Of a stretch of DNA of 64,000 bases, positions 45,892-55,418 are shown one piece after another. Source of the stretch: Neiella holothuriorum (GTDB lineage: Bacteria; Pseudomonadota; Gammaproteobacteria; Enterobacterales; Neiellaceae); assembly GCF_019457915.1 (NCBI RefSeq), contig NZ_JAHZSS010000002.1, positions 124,001 through 188,000 on the forward strand, written 5' to 3'. The notes beneath the pieces are model-generated. The model worked only from the letters and a program-made list of their open reading frames with translations. It had not been told where the DNA came from and searched no databases. Both the position numbers and the translations under genes were made by a program. The stretch's first letter is position 1. Every line of letters starts with the position of its first letter.

Positions 45892-46791
45892 TTAGTCGGT
45901 TGCTTGCCAGCTAGATAGCATCTCATCTTTGGCTTGCCAGCGCTCGTTCAAGCGCTGCTGAAAGCTGATTCGAAACGCCTTGTCGTCAAAGTAATTACCA
46001 ATCAGCTGCTCATCGACTGGGGTGACGTTGATATCCACTTGAACGGCACTGAGTTGACCAGTAAGAACGCGTTTAAAAGCCGGTTGATCGTCGTCGATAC
46101 CTGGGTAATTCAAGGTCACATCAATAATGTTCTCAAACTGTTCGCCCATGGCTGCGAGGGTAAAGGCGATGCCGCCAGCTTTCGGCTTCAGTAAGTGCTG
46201 ATAAGGCGAGCGTTGCCGCTGGCGCTTGACGGTAGTTAGCCGCGTCCCTTCTACAAAGTTTACGATGGTGGTTGGGGTGGTTTTGAACTTGGCACAACTG
46301 CGACGAGTGCTTTCAATATCTTTGCCTTTCAAATGCGGGTTTTTCTTCAAAAATGAATGGGAGTAGCGGCGAATGAATGGCATATCTAACGCCCAAGAGG
46401 CAATCCCGATGAATGGGACCCAAATGAGTTCATGCTTGAGGAAAAACTTAGGTGGCGGCAATCGGTGCCCCAAGACCTGCATCAACACCACAATATCTAA
46501 CCAGCTACGATGATTGCTTAACACCAGATTCCAGCTTTGTTGCTGCAAAGGTTGCGAGTAGCTAATGGACCAAGTGGTGTTGCTGGTGAGTTGGATGATG
46601 GTGCGATTAACCACAATGAACAGCCGATACATGAGGTGGCTGACAGCCGTCCACAGGTGCTGAAGCGGGCTGATAGGCACTAGCTTGAACAACCCCATGA
46701 TCGTGATAATACTGCCGGTAAACGCCAAGTTGATGGTCATCAGCAGAATGATGACTGGTGCCTTTAAAGTAACGGGTAAGCGGTGAAGCAT
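45892..46791 (-). CDS. yihG: YihG-type 1-acylglycerol-3-phosphate acyltransferase, copy 1
   Basis: The product has 299 residues. Two N-terminal membrane segments precede the PlsC-family block SNHRSWLD (H and D catalytic) and block III NFVEGTR. It transfers an acyl chain to lysophosphatidic acid or related lipids at the inner membrane. The conserved YQHLLKPKAGG and the position after dsbA match E. coli YihG. A second, similar gene lies 6 bases upstream, in tandem, so both are co-transcribed from 47700 leftward. Confidence 0.88.
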   Translation of the reverse strand: MLHRLPVTLKAPVIILLMTINLAFTGSIITIMGLFKLVPISPLQHLWTAVSHLMYRLFIVVNRTIIQLTSNTTWSISYSQPLQQQSWNLVLSNHRSWLDIVVLMQVLGHRLPPPKFFLKHELIWVPFIGIASWALDMPFIRRYSHSFLKKNPHLKGKDIESTRRSCAKFKTTPTTIVNFVEGTRLTTVKRQRQRSPYQHLLKPKAGGIAFTLAAMGEQFENIIDVTLNYPGIDDDQPAFKRVLTGQLSAVQVDINVTPVDEQLIGNYFDDKAFRISFQQRLNERWQAKDEMLSSWQATD

Positions 46792-46797
46792 GGCGTA

Positions 46798-47700
46798 CTA
46801 ATTCAATTTGTTAGAAGCGAGCTGGCTAAGGCGCTGATCTTTCTCTGCCCAGATCTCATTCATTCGGCGCTGGAAGATAACGCGTTGCGCAGAATCGCCG
46901 GTGTAGTCACCTTTGAAATCATCATCAATGGCAATGGCACGAACATGGACCGAACATTTCTCTAATTTGCCGCAGCAAAATTCCCACATCGTGGGCGGTC
47001 GTTCTGCGTCGTAACTAATCGTGACATCGAGAATCGATTGCAATTGATCGCCCATGCTGGATAACACAAAAGCGATGCCACCGGCCTTTGGCTTGAGCAA
47101 ATGTTGATAGGGCGATTTCTGCCGAGAGTGCTTCGCTGGCGTAATGCGGGTGCCTTCGACAAAATTCATGATACTAACCGGCAACGCCTTAAATTTTTCA
47201 CAAGCTTTGCGCGTGGTCTCAAGATCTTTACCGGCTAAATGCGGATTCTTTTTGATAAAGCTTTTCGAATAACGCTGCATGAATGGGAAATCTAGCGCCC
47301 ACCAAACGAGGCCTAGCAGGGGGACGTATAGTAGTTCCTTTTTCAAAAAGAATTTCAAAAACGGAATGCGACCGTTAAGTGCGCGCTGGAGCACGAGAAT
47401 GTCGACCCAACTTTGATGATTGGCGATGACTAAATAGCGTGTTTTTGTGCTGAGTTCAGCTTCATTATCTAGCTGCATCTCGAATTTTAAAAATAGCTTT
47501 TGAAGCAGGGTATTAATGCGAATCCATGATGCGGCACACCAATCTAGGGCGGGGCTGAGTAGGCGGCGCCAGCCGGCCAGCGGGATAATCAATTTGATAA
47601 CCGCCAGCAGCATGATAGGAATAAACCAAACAATGGTGTTGATGATGTAACCCAGCATGCTGAGTACACCGCGAACAAAACCTGGAAGAAAAGACAGCAT
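46798..47700 (-). CDS. YihG-type 1-acylglycerol-3-phosphate acyltransferase, copy 2
   Basis: The product has 300 residues. The PlsC blocks read ANHQSWVD and NFVEGTR. Segments such as RYSKSFIKKNPHLAGKDLETTRKACEKFK and SPYQHLLKPKAGGIAF are nearly shared with the neighbour, so this is a tandem duplicate that has diverged, with N-terminal membrane segments most different. It leads the two-gene operon. Different acyl-chain preference is plausible but not shown. Confidence 0.88.
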   Translation of the reverse strand: MLSFLPGFVRGVLSMLGYIINTIVWFIPIMLLAVIKLIIPLAGWRRLLSPALDWCAASWIRINTLLQKLFLKFEMQLDNEAELSTKTRYLVIANHQSWVDILVLQRALNGRIPFLKFFLKKELLYVPLLGLVWWALDFPFMQRYSKSFIKKNPHLAGKDLETTRKACEKFKALPVSIMNFVEGTRITPAKHSRQKSPYQHLLKPKAGGIAFVLSSMGDQLQSILDVTISYDAERPPTMWEFCCGKLEKCSVHVRAIAIDDDFKGDYTGDSAQRVIFQRRMNEIWAEKDQRLSQLASNKLN

Positions 47701-47786
47701 GGTATTATCCCTAAAAATTTGCCGCCGATTTTAACCCAACGAACAGCAGCTGTCAGGCCGGATCTGTATGAAAAATATGGCGCTGA

Positions 47787-48221
47787 TTAAGATTTCGCGC
47801 TGGCCATCTTTTTCAGCAGATCTTGTTCAATCGCTTTTAAGATGTCACGCCAAGTGACGATACCCACAGGTTGGCGCTCTTCATTGACAATAGGGAGGCA
47901 TGAAATGGGATTGCGATTGAATAAACGAATGGCTTCAAAAATGCTGGCATCACTACGCAATGTGAGTGGATCGCGAGTCATGATTTGATGCACCGGCCGT
48001 TTTAACGCTTGCCGGTCTTTTGGCGTTTCGGCTCGTGTACCAATATTGGGGCTAATGGCCAGCAATAAATCACGATCCGATAGCACACCTTCGAGATGAC
48101 CATCTTCTATTACCAACAGATGATGGAAGTGAGCATTATCAAAAATCTCTTTGACAGTGCCTAAGTTGTCATCCAACTCAACAGACACCAATTTTCGGTT
48201 CATGATGCGATCGATCGCCAT
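47787..48221 (-). CDS. Twin CBS-domain protein
   Basis: The product has 144 residues, entirely two CBS domains (about 1-65 and 75-138; VEDGHLEGVLSDRDLLLA-type and VNEERQPVGIVTWRDILKA). CBS pairs bind AMP, ATP or similar nucleotides and usually regulate another protein. The D-L-L and D-I-L core repeats are intact. It stands 87 bases upstream of nothing obvious and is not clearly in the acyltransferase operon, although it lies in the same direction. Confidence 0.88.
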   Translation of the reverse strand: MAIDRIMNRKLVSVELDDNLGTVKEIFDNAHFHHLLVIEDGHLEGVLSDRDLLLAISPNIGTRAETPKDRQALKRPVHQIMTRDPLTLRSDASIFEAIRLFNRNPISCLPIVNEERQPVGIVTWRDILKAIEQDLLKKMASAKS

Positions 48222-48417
48222 GCTTCATCCTTTCTGAACAAAGGCCTAGAGGCCGTTTGCTCACTTTAGCCTGACCGCACATGTTTGTAAATTATGAGAC
48301 TCGCCAACAAGTTAACATGTCGAAATTGTTAGCGCTTACAAGGAAGCGTTACGGGCATGGCTCGGCGCCCGCAATTTTGATAGATTGTCAGCGGATAAAT
48401 TAAAAACATAACGGATT

Positions 48418-49092
48418 ATGATTCAAAAAGCAGTTCACGACGATAGCAGTAAAATCTCCGAAGCATTGCTCGCTTGCCCTATTAATACGCCGCTTGAAAT
48501 TGAAGTGCTGGCAGGAAGCCATATTTACCGATTGCGTACCCGCTTGGTTGGCATTGATGTACCTAATGTCTTGATCCTTAAGTACGGCACGGATCAAAAC
48601 TGGGCCGACGCCAAACATTGCATTGTCGCCGGTCAACCGGTGGTCTTGAGACTGGTGAATGAAATAGGTCAATGCCAGGTACTGGCCTTCCGTTCATCGC
48701 TCGGTGTATCCACCAAAGTGCCGAAAAAATGGTTAACGGTAAAATTTCCACAAACCATTGAAGCCGCCAATATGCGAGAGCAAAAGCGGATTCGCGTGAA
48801 ATTCGGTTGCTACATCGAATTTGGTGACAATGGTGAAAAGCTGGCGATGGGTGAGATTAATGATCTTTCCAGCAAAGGTTGCCGCATTGGCACCTTCCTG
48901 CAAGAACAAATTCCAGATGGCTCGCCCATTCATGTGCGCTTCAAAGGTGAATATTCTCACTTATCCCTGCCGGGATTTGTCCGCAATGCATCGTCGGATG
49001 CTAAGGGGCAACTTTTGCATGGGGTACAGTTTGACGAGATGAGCCCAGAATTGCGGGCCGGTTTAACCGAAGTGATGCTGGCCAACTACTAG
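48418..49092 (+). CDS. PilZ-domain c-di-GMP receptor (YcgR-like)
   Basis: The product has 224 residues. An N-terminal YcgR-like beta-barrel domain (about 15-105) is followed by a PilZ domain starting at about 118. The c-di-GMP motif REQKR (RxxxR, about 121-125) and the later NDLSSKGCRIG (D/NxSxxG) are both present, so binding is expected. Such proteins slow flagella or regulate surface factors. No flagellar gene is near. It is monocistronic and may read out the GAF-GGDEF cyclase in this window. Confidence 0.88.
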   Translation: MIQKAVHDDSSKISEALLACPINTPLEIEVLAGSHIYRLRTRLVGIDVPNVLILKYGTDQNWADAKHCIVAGQPVVLRLVNEIGQCQVLAFRSSLGVSTKVPKKWLTVKFPQTIEAANMREQKRIRVKFGCYIEFGDNGEKLAMGEINDLSSKGCRIGTFLQEQIPDGSPIHVRFKGEYSHLSLPGFVRNASSDAKGQLLHGVQFDEMSPELRAGLTEVMLANY

Positions 49093-49118
49093 CTGGCCAG
49101 CCTTTGTTGTGCGTGGTG

Positions 49119-49496
49119 TTATGAGCTTGGCGTTAACTGTTGCAGCGCAGTGTCGCCCCAGCCGGTTAACTTTTTATCGGTAAACAACAGCGGTGTGCAT
49201 TCACTTTTAGTGACTTTACCGTCGCTCTTTTTACTATTGGTCTGATAGTAAAGGATTTGGTAATCCTTATCGGCAACGGTTAAACGCTCGGTGAAATCCG
49301 GCGTTCCCATGATCGTTAGCACCTGATCGTAATTGATGCCCAGGTCTAAATTGGCGATCTCGCCACGATTGTGTTGTTGTTTGTCCTGCCAGTCTGAGCT
49401 GTGATCCCAGTCGTCGTTGCCTACTGCAACAACGCAGCCAGCGAGTGTGTTGATGGCGATTAACCCTGCTGCAATTGCTATGACGGTACGTTTCAT
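49119..49496 (-). CDS. DUF3192 lipoprotein
   Basis: The product has 125 residues. The lipobox INTLAGC predicts a lipid anchor. The mature domain contains LDLGINYDQVLTIMGTPDFTE, a BamE/SmpA-like repeat pattern often found in DUF3192. One Cys pair is not obvious. The ATG at 49496 has AAAGGA 8 bases upstream, so the longer frame to 49643, which adds a Thr-rich stretch, is rejected. It converges on the PilZ gene. Confidence 0.82.
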   Translation of the reverse strand: MKRTVIAIAAGLIAINTLAGCVVAVGNDDWDHSSDWQDKQQHNRGEIANLDLGINYDQVLTIMGTPDFTERLTVADKDYQILYYQTNSKKSDGKVTKSECTPLLFTDKKLTGWGDTALQQLTPSS

Positions 49497-49678
49497 TGCA
49501 TGAATCCTTTTTATATTTATGACTAACCAATAAAGTAACGAATTTGTTATAGCGATTCTTGTGCCAACTTTTAAAGTCGTTATTTTACATTGAGTTATGG
49601 TTTTTGTGGCCTTCGGTGCTGTTGTTGATGTGGTCATATTCACTAATCATGTGTGATTTTAACCTGTTTAAAAAATAG

Positions 49679-51199
49679 CTAGTTAGCTAATTGTTGCATG
49701 AGCCGCTCGACGGCCCGATAGCTGACGGCTTCGGTCAAATGAGTTTGTGCGATTGAATCACTACCATCAAGATCGGCGATGGTTCTTGCCACTTTTATAA
49801 TCCGTTGATGAGCGCGTGCCGACAGCCCAAATTGTTGCACGATACGCTGCAGCAAAGTGAGATTGTCGGGGCTCAGCAAACAGAATTGGTGGAGCTGGCT
49901 ACTGCTTAACTGTGCATTGGTGCACCCCTGTCGTTGTAACTGCTTCAGGCGAGCAAGCTCAACGCGCTGCCGGATTGTTGCTGATGATTCGCCATCGCTT
50001 TGCTGCTGGTGCAGTTTGTCAGCGGGCAGTGCTGGAACTTCCAATGACATATCAAAGCGGTCGAGCAATGGACCCGATAATTTATTGAGATAGCGACGAA
50101 TTTCATCGGGCGTTGAACGACAGCCAACATGTGGATTACCCCAATTGCCACAAGGGCTGGGATTCATAGCCGCAATGAGTTGAAATTGTGCCGGAAAATC
50201 AAGCTGGCGAGCCGCACGAGAGATGGTGATCTGGCCGGACTCCAATGGCTGCCGCAACATGTCTAGCACTTTGCGATCAAACTCAGGTAATTCATCAAGA
50301 AATAATACGCCGTGATGAGCTAATGATATTTCGCCCGGCCGAGGCTGAGATCCGCCTCCGACTAATGCCACCGCGCTGGATGAATGATGGGGAGCTCGAA
50401 ATGGTCGTTGCCGCCAATTGCTGGCATTAAATCCCTGATGACTAATGGAGTACACGGTGGCGCTAGCCAACGCTTCCTGAACGCTCATGGTGGGCAAAAT
50501 ACCGGGTAAGCGGCTAGCTAGCATTGTTTTGCCTGTGCCTGGAGGGCCATAGAACAACAAGTGATGACGCCCCGCCGCTGCGATGGTGAGTGCGCGTTTG
50601 GCTTGCTGTTGTCCGATCACGTCTTGCATATCGGCGTGTTGCAGCGGTTGTTTGTTGAGTTTGGCGGGTAGCGCTAGCGCCAATTCACTTTGGCCATTAA
50701 GCCATGAGGTCACCGCCAATAAGTGGCGAGCCGTCACGCAGTGACTGGCCTCTATCAATGCAGCCTCTGCGCCATTGGTTTCGGGTAACATGAGTTGGCG
50801 ATTTGCTTGCTGCGAAGCAATAACCGCAGGTATCACGCCTTGAACCGGGCGCAATTCGCCAGATAGGGCGAGCTCGCCGGCTAGTTCGACCTGCGATAAT
50901 TTGTCTGATTGACACTGCTCTGATGCCGCCAAAATGCCAATGGCAATGGGCAAGTCGAATCGACCGCCTTCTTTTGGTAGATCGGCCGGCGCTAAATTAA
51001 CAACAATTCGACGAGCAGGAAAATCAAATCCAGCATTGAGCAGTGCGCTGCGCACTCGCTCTTTGGCTTCTTTTACGGATGTTTCGGGTAAGCCGACGAT
51101 GCTAAAACTCGGCAATCCCGCGCTCAGGTGGACTTCGACGGTCACTTCGGGAGAGTCCATGCCAACCACCGCACGGCTATGAATAACAGCAAGCTGCAT
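49679..51199 (-). CDS. comM: ComM / YifB magnesium-chelatase-like AAA+ helicase
   Basis: The product has 506 residues, equal to E. coli YifB. The N-terminal Lon-protease-like domain (MQLAVIHSRAVVGMDSPEVTVEVHLSAGLPSFSIVGLP) is followed by an AAA+ Walker A (GPPGTGKTMLASRLPGILP, about 212-230), Walker B (GVLFLDELPEF) and the C-terminal Mg-chelatase domain. ComM is a branch-migration helicase for natural transformation in Vibrio and Haemophilus. Zn-finger Cys occur around PCGNWG and GCRSTP. It is monocistronic. Confidence 0.95.
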   Translation of the reverse strand: MQLAVIHSRAVVGMDSPEVTVEVHLSAGLPSFSIVGLPETSVKEAKERVRSALLNAGFDFPARRIVVNLAPADLPKEGGRFDLPIAIGILAASEQCQSDKLSQVELAGELALSGELRPVQGVIPAVIASQQANRQLMLPETNGAEAALIEASHCVTARHLLAVTSWLNGQSELALALPAKLNKQPLQHADMQDVIGQQQAKRALTIAAAGRHHLLFYGPPGTGKTMLASRLPGILPTMSVQEALASATVYSISHQGFNASNWRQRPFRAPHHSSSAVALVGGGSQPRPGEISLAHHGVLFLDELPEFDRKVLDMLRQPLESGQITISRAARQLDFPAQFQLIAAMNPSPCGNWGNPHVGCRSTPDEIRRYLNKLSGPLLDRFDMSLEVPALPADKLHQQQSDGESSATIRQRVELARLKQLQRQGCTNAQLSSSQLHQFCLLSPDNLTLLQRIVQQFGLSARAHQRIIKVARTIADLDGSDSIAQTHLTEAVSYRAVERLMQQLAN

Positions 51200-51511
51200 A
51201 ATGATTTCCTTCCTTGGAATTCATGGGGTTATGCCTATTTTGCCAGTCTGCTTTTCAATCCATGAGGGCAGCTGGCACTTAATATCAGCTTAGTGCGGCT
51301 TGGCCAATTTGCGAATCAGTTGCTGAAAGCTTGCGCTACAGCAAAAGTGGTTAACGTTTATTTACATAAAACCTTGTTTCTAGTTTGGCAAGCAAGCATA
51401 ACCGATGGCACTATTTCGGTTTGCCGTGGCGGCGATTTCCGACCGCTATTGTCCACGTGCGTAATACAACAACAATATAAAACTACCGACCGTCAAGAGA
51501 ACTATATCTAT
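51200..51511. other. Gap between comM and the S46 peptidase gene
   Basis: About 312 bases shared by divergent comM and the peptidase. An in-frame open stretch (51293-51511) precedes the peptidase start but has no Shine-Dalgarno and is not protein-like. Promoters for both genes must lie here, but no convincing consensus was found. Confidence 0.4.
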
Positions 51512-53671
51512 ATGAAACGTTTACTGATTGCAGCAAGTGCAATGGCCGCTTTGGCAGCACAAGCTGACGAAGGAATGTGGCAGCCGCATCAAATGCCGCA
51601 AATAGCGGCGCAATTGCAAGCCAAAGGCTTAGAGTTAGACCCCAACAGTTTAAGCAGCCTCGATAAATTCCCAATGAATGCAGTGATCAGCTTAGGTGGC
51701 TGCACGGCATCATTTATTTCGCCAAAAGGCTTGGTGGTCACCAATCACCACTGTGCTTACGGTTCAATTCAATTCAATTCAACGCCGGAAGCCAACTACT
51801 TACAAGATGGATTTTTGGCAAAAAACTACAGCGAAGAATTACCTGCAGCACCGGGATCGCGGGTTTACATTACTGAGTCGGTCACCAATGTTACCGATGA
51901 TGTAGTTGGCGACATTGCAGCCAACACCGAAGGAGCCGCGCGCTATCAGCAAATTGAAGACAACCGCAAAGCACTGGTTGCTCAGTGTGAAGAAGCCGAG
52001 GGCTATCATTGTAGCGTACAGAGCTTCCACCATGGTTTGGAATACTATTTGGTGAAGAAGTTGGCCATTCGCGATGTGCGTTTAGTGCATGCGCCAGCGC
52101 TGTCGGTAGGTAAGTTTGGTGGCAGCATTGATAACTGGATGTGGCCACGTCACACCGGTGATTACTCGTTCTACCGAGCCTATGTTGGCAAAGATGGTAA
52201 GCCAGCCGACTACAGCAAAGATAACGTGCCTTACGAGCCGATTAGTCACTTAACCGTATCCGCCAAAGATTTGGATGAGGATGATTTTGTGATGGTGGCA
52301 GGCTACCCAGGCCGCACCAATCGCTATCGTACCGCCGATGAAGTAAAGCACACCTTCAATAAGTTCTACCCACAAGCGAAAGCGCTGCGCGAAGATTTGA
52401 TGGACATCATCAAAACCACAGCACCGGAAGGCTCCGATGCGCGTATTCGCTATGAAAGCACTTTGGCAGGCTTGGATAACTACGCCAAGAACTACCAGTC
52501 GATGATCGACATTTATGCCAAAAGCGACTTTCAGCAACGTAAAGAAACACTCGAAGCAGAATTGAGTGGCTGGATGAAAGCTAGCAAGAAGCGTCAGGCA
52601 AACTATGGTGAGTCAGTTGCCGCTCTTGCGGAGCTGGTTGAAGATTCACAAGCCATGTCTGAGCGCGACACTGTCTTGGGTTACATGCGTTATGCCTCTG
52701 CGCCTTATTATGCTCAGCGCTTGCTACGCCTTGCCCATGAGCAAGAAAAGCCAGACGCTACCCGCGAACCAGGCTATCAAGAACGCGATATGACACGGTT
52801 TGGCGAAGGCCTGAAGCGTTTGAGCCGTCGTTATGATGCCGAGGTTGATAAAGCGATCTTCGCTTACATGCTTAAAGTGTATGCCGAATTACCAAAATCT
52901 CAGCGTGTTGCCGCGTTAGACACCTATTTTGACTTAGCCGGTGGCTGGAACGAGAAAGCGGTAATGGCCAAGTTAGACGCCATGTACAGCAGTACCAAAG
53001 TGGGTGATGAAGCCACTCGTTTGGCTTGGATGGATGCCGATTTGGCAACCTTAGAGAAAACCGACGATGCCATGTTGGACTTCGCTAAAGCCATGTATGA
53101 AACCAATATGGCGATGGAAAAAGAAGAAAAAGCCCACAGTGGTGAATTGCAAAAATGGCGCCCTCGCTACATGCAAGCATTGATCGCTTACGCCAAAGAG
53201 CAAGGTAAGCCAATTTACGCCGATGCTAACTCAAGTCTGCGCATTTCTTACGGCTCAGTAAAAGGTGTGGAGCCACGTGATGGCATGTACTACACGCCGT
53301 TTACCAAAGTGGAAGGCATTGTTGAGAAAGAAACGGGGATATGGCCATTTAATGCGCCAACCAAGCAGTTGCAACTCATCAAAGATAGAGACTATGGCAA
53401 GTTTGTTGATAGTCAGTTGCAATCGGTACCGGTGAACTACCTATCGACAGTCGATACCACAGGCGGTAACTCTGGCTCGCCAACCTTTAACAGTAAAGGT
53501 GAGTTGATTGGTCTGTTGTTCGATGGCACCACGGATTCCATTATTGGTGACTGGGACTTTGATGAAACCCGCAACCGTTCAATTCATGTTGATACGCGTT
53601 ACATGTTATGGGCGATGAAACACCTTGATGGCGCAGATAATTTGCTCGATGAAATGAGCATCGCTTATTAA
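51512..53671 (+). CDS. Peptidase family S46 dipeptidyl peptidase (DPP7-like)
   Basis: The product has 719 residues. A signal peptide (about 1-18) precedes a chymotrypsin-fold domain: catalytic His in VVTNHHCAYGSIQ (about 79-80), Asp in SIDNWMWPRHTGDYSFYR and Ser in GGNSGSPTFN. The sequence LIGLLFDGTTDSI holds Gly where DPP11 has Arg, so specificity for hydrophobic P1 residues (DPP7 type) is inferred. S46 enzymes are periplasmic peptide-uptake peptidases, best known from Bacteroidetes and Xanthomonas, also common in marine gammaproteobacteria. The ATG at 51512 begins the signal peptide. The terminator follows at once. Confidence 0.93.
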   Translation: MKRLLIAASAMAALAAQADEGMWQPHQMPQIAAQLQAKGLELDPNSLSSLDKFPMNAVISLGGCTASFISPKGLVVTNHHCAYGSIQFNSTPEANYLQDGFLAKNYSEELPAAPGSRVYITESVTNVTDDVVGDIAANTEGAARYQQIEDNRKALVAQCEEAEGYHCSVQSFHHGLEYYLVKKLAIRDVRLVHAPALSVGKFGGSIDNWMWPRHTGDYSFYRAYVGKDGKPADYSKDNVPYEPISHLTVSAKDLDEDDFVMVAGYPGRTNRYRTADEVKHTFNKFYPQAKALREDLMDIIKTTAPEGSDARIRYESTLAGLDNYAKNYQSMIDIYAKSDFQQRKETLEAELSGWMKASKKRQANYGESVAALAELVEDSQAMSERDTVLGYMRYASAPYYAQRLLRLAHEQEKPDATREPGYQERDMTRFGEGLKRLSRRYDAEVDKAIFAYMLKVYAELPKSQRVAALDTYFDLAGGWNEKAVMAKLDAMYSSTKVGDEATRLAWMDADLATLEKTDDAMLDFAKAMYETNMAMEKEEKAHSGELQKWRPRYMQALIAYAKEQGKPIYADANSSLRISYGSVKGVEPRDGMYYTPFTKVEGIVEKETGIWPFNAPTKQLQLIKDRDYGKFVDSQLQSVPVNYLSTVDTTGGNSGSPTFNSKGELIGLLFDGTTDSIIGDWDFDETRNRSIHVDTRYMLWAMKHLDGADNLLDEMSIAY

Positions 53672-53687
53672 GCGACTGACCATCATG

Positions 53688-53712
53688 AGCGCGCCTTTGG
53701 GCGCGCTTTTTG
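53688..53712 (+). terminator. Terminator of the S46 peptidase gene
   Basis: AGCGCGCC (53688-53695) pairs with GGCGCGCT (53700-53707) and is followed by T residues. Confidence 0.88.
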
Positions 53713-53757
53713 TTTTCGCATTGTTTATTGATGATTTTTTCATAGGACGTACTGACG

Positions 53758-54867
53758 ATGATCAAATCCTGGGCCACTGGCCTCACCCTCTGTATGAGCA
53801 GTTTGTTGTTATCGACTTCGGCTTTAGCCGATGTTGAAGAGGGACGCGTTGATCGCGCTGTGGCCGCGATGCCAACAGTGCTTGCGCCATTTTCCGCTCA
53901 GCTTAGTCAAATCAAGGCTGGGATCAGTGATGAAGAATTAATTCAAATTGCGGCTGCAGGCTGGGAAATTGGCAAACAAGTGGCGTTGCAGCAAGCTGAC
54001 GATCGCCCCTTGTATTGGTTCCGTCTTGCTGCCAAACAGAAAATTCGCCAGCTCCCATTGGCCGAGCCAGACAAGAACGTATTGCTCGATCAGTTTGAAC
54101 AAGTCAGCCGAGGGATTGAACAAGTTCAAATTTCAGATGTGGGTAAACGTGTGTTGCTCACCGGATTTGATCCGTTTTTTCTTGATCGAAACATTGCTCA
54201 AAGCAACCCCTCGGGGTTAGCGGCGTTGCAACTGGATGGTAAACAACTGGTCACGCCTAATGGCGTTCTCCACATTGAAACGGTGCTGATTCCAGTGCGG
54301 TTTGCCGACTTCGATCAAGGCATGATTGAAACGTTAGTTCAGCCCTATTTACAACAGCGCCGAATCGACATGCTGGTAACTGTGTCAATGGGTCGAAAAG
54401 ATTTTGATTTAGAGCGTTTCCCAGGTAAGCGCCGGAGCGCAAAAGCACCTGATAATTTAAATGTTTTTACCGGCGCTTCCAATGACACCCCGTTGTTGCC
54501 ACCGCTGCATCATGGGGCAATGGTTGGGCCTGAATTTGTAGAGTTTTCACTACCCGTCGCTGCCATGCAACAAGCGCAAGGGCCATATCAGATAAACGAT
54601 AACCGTGAAGTAGAAACCCTAAGCGGAACGTTCGATGCATCGAGTTTGGCGCAATTATCTGAACATGTGGCGGTGCAGGGCGGCGGCGGAGGCTACCTGT
54701 CCAATGAAATTAGTTACCGAACGGTTCGAATGCGAGATTTGTTCAATGCCAATATCGCTGTGGGGCATATTCACACGCCACGGATTGCAGGCTACGACAA
54801 GCAGCAAGAACAGGCCATTGTTGATCAGATAACAGCCATGCTAGAAAAAGCGGCTACCGAACTGTAG
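53758..54867 (+). CDS. Secreted pyroglutamyl-peptidase I-like protein lacking catalytic Cys
   Basis: The product has 369 residues. A signal peptide ends near SALADVEE, and about 100 helical residues precede a C15-family (Pcp) domain starting VLLTGFDPF (about 132) with NPSGLAALQLDG. The catalytic Glu is in DFDLERFPGKR (E219) and His in GHIHTPR (H339), but the Cys position reads GGYLSNEISY, with Ser315. Pcp normally is cytoplasmic with about 215 residues. It may be inactive, or a Ser variant. It lies just downstream of the S46 peptidase, separated by a terminator, and may share a role in peptide use. Confidence 0.82.
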   Translation: MIKSWATGLTLCMSSLLLSTSALADVEEGRVDRAVAAMPTVLAPFSAQLSQIKAGISDEELIQIAAAGWEIGKQVALQQADDRPLYWFRLAAKQKIRQLPLAEPDKNVLLDQFEQVSRGIEQVQISDVGKRVLLTGFDPFFLDRNIAQSNPSGLAALQLDGKQLVTPNGVLHIETVLIPVRFADFDQGMIETLVQPYLQQRRIDMLVTVSMGRKDFDLERFPGKRRSAKAPDNLNVFTGASNDTPLLPPLHHGAMVGPEFVEFSLPVAAMQQAQGPYQINDNREVETLSGTFDASSLAQLSEHVAVQGGGGGYLSNEISYRTVRMRDLFNANIAVGHIHTPRIAGYDKQQEQAIVDQITAMLEKAATEL

Positions 54868-54893
54868 TTGCTGAGCACACCTAGCTGGCGCCA

Positions 54894-55418
54894 TTAAATG
54901 CCGTTGGTTGAGACACGCGGTACATCTTTTAATTGCGCTAAGGTGTGTTCGTTGTTGTCGGTGCCAGCAGCAAACGCTTCGGAAATGCGCTGTAATTCTG
55001 ATTGGTAACGAACTTCCTCTAACTCAATCATCTCGGTGAGCTGTTGCGCTCGCTGGTATTGGGTATTTTGCTGATCAATAGAGTTGCCCGCGTAGCTACT
55101 CGCGAACAAGGCCTGCTCGCGCGCTTTGTGAAGGGTTTGAATCACGTCATTGCGCTCGTCGCGGGCACGCTCAAGCTCTTGCTGAATGGTGTGGGCTGTT
55201 TTGGCGATGGTTTGATTGTGCGTTACCGCGCGATCAACAATCACATAACCGCTCGCAGCCGCGGTAATAGCAAGACCAAATAGCATGGCAACCAGCAAGG
55301 CACTGTTCTCTGGTGGCTTATCTGCTTTGATATAAGCGAGTGCCACCCGCCCTCCGACCAGCAACATGAACGCGAACAGGCCAATATAACCAACTTGGAT
55401 TAATGCAAACTGACTCAC
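54894..55418 (-). CDS. Membrane protein with coiled-coil tail, unknown
   Basis: The product has 174 residues. Two membrane segments (about 6-28 and 43-65) are followed by a long helical, charged stretch (about 70-140, containing HTIQQELERARDERNDVIQTLHKAREQAL) likely to be a coiled coil. No family recognised. The GTG at 55418 is chosen because GGGAGAG ends about 6 bases upstream, rather than the upstream frame at 55493. It is divergent from the ilv operon and convergent with the Pcp-like gene. Confidence 0.7.
   Translation of the reverse strand: MSQFALIQVGYIGLFAFMLLVGGRVALAYIKADKPPENSALLVAMLFGLAITAAASGYVIVDRAVTHNQTIAKTAHTIQQELERARDERNDVIQTLHKAREQALFASSYAGNSIDQQNTQYQRAQQLTEMIELEEVRYQSELQRISEAFAAGTDNNEHTLAQLKDVPRVSTNGI

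Noticed and set aside
51293-51511. Upstream extension of the S46 peptidase frame
   Set aside because: The signal peptide starts at 51512; the extension has no Shine-Dalgarno and would bury the signal sequence.
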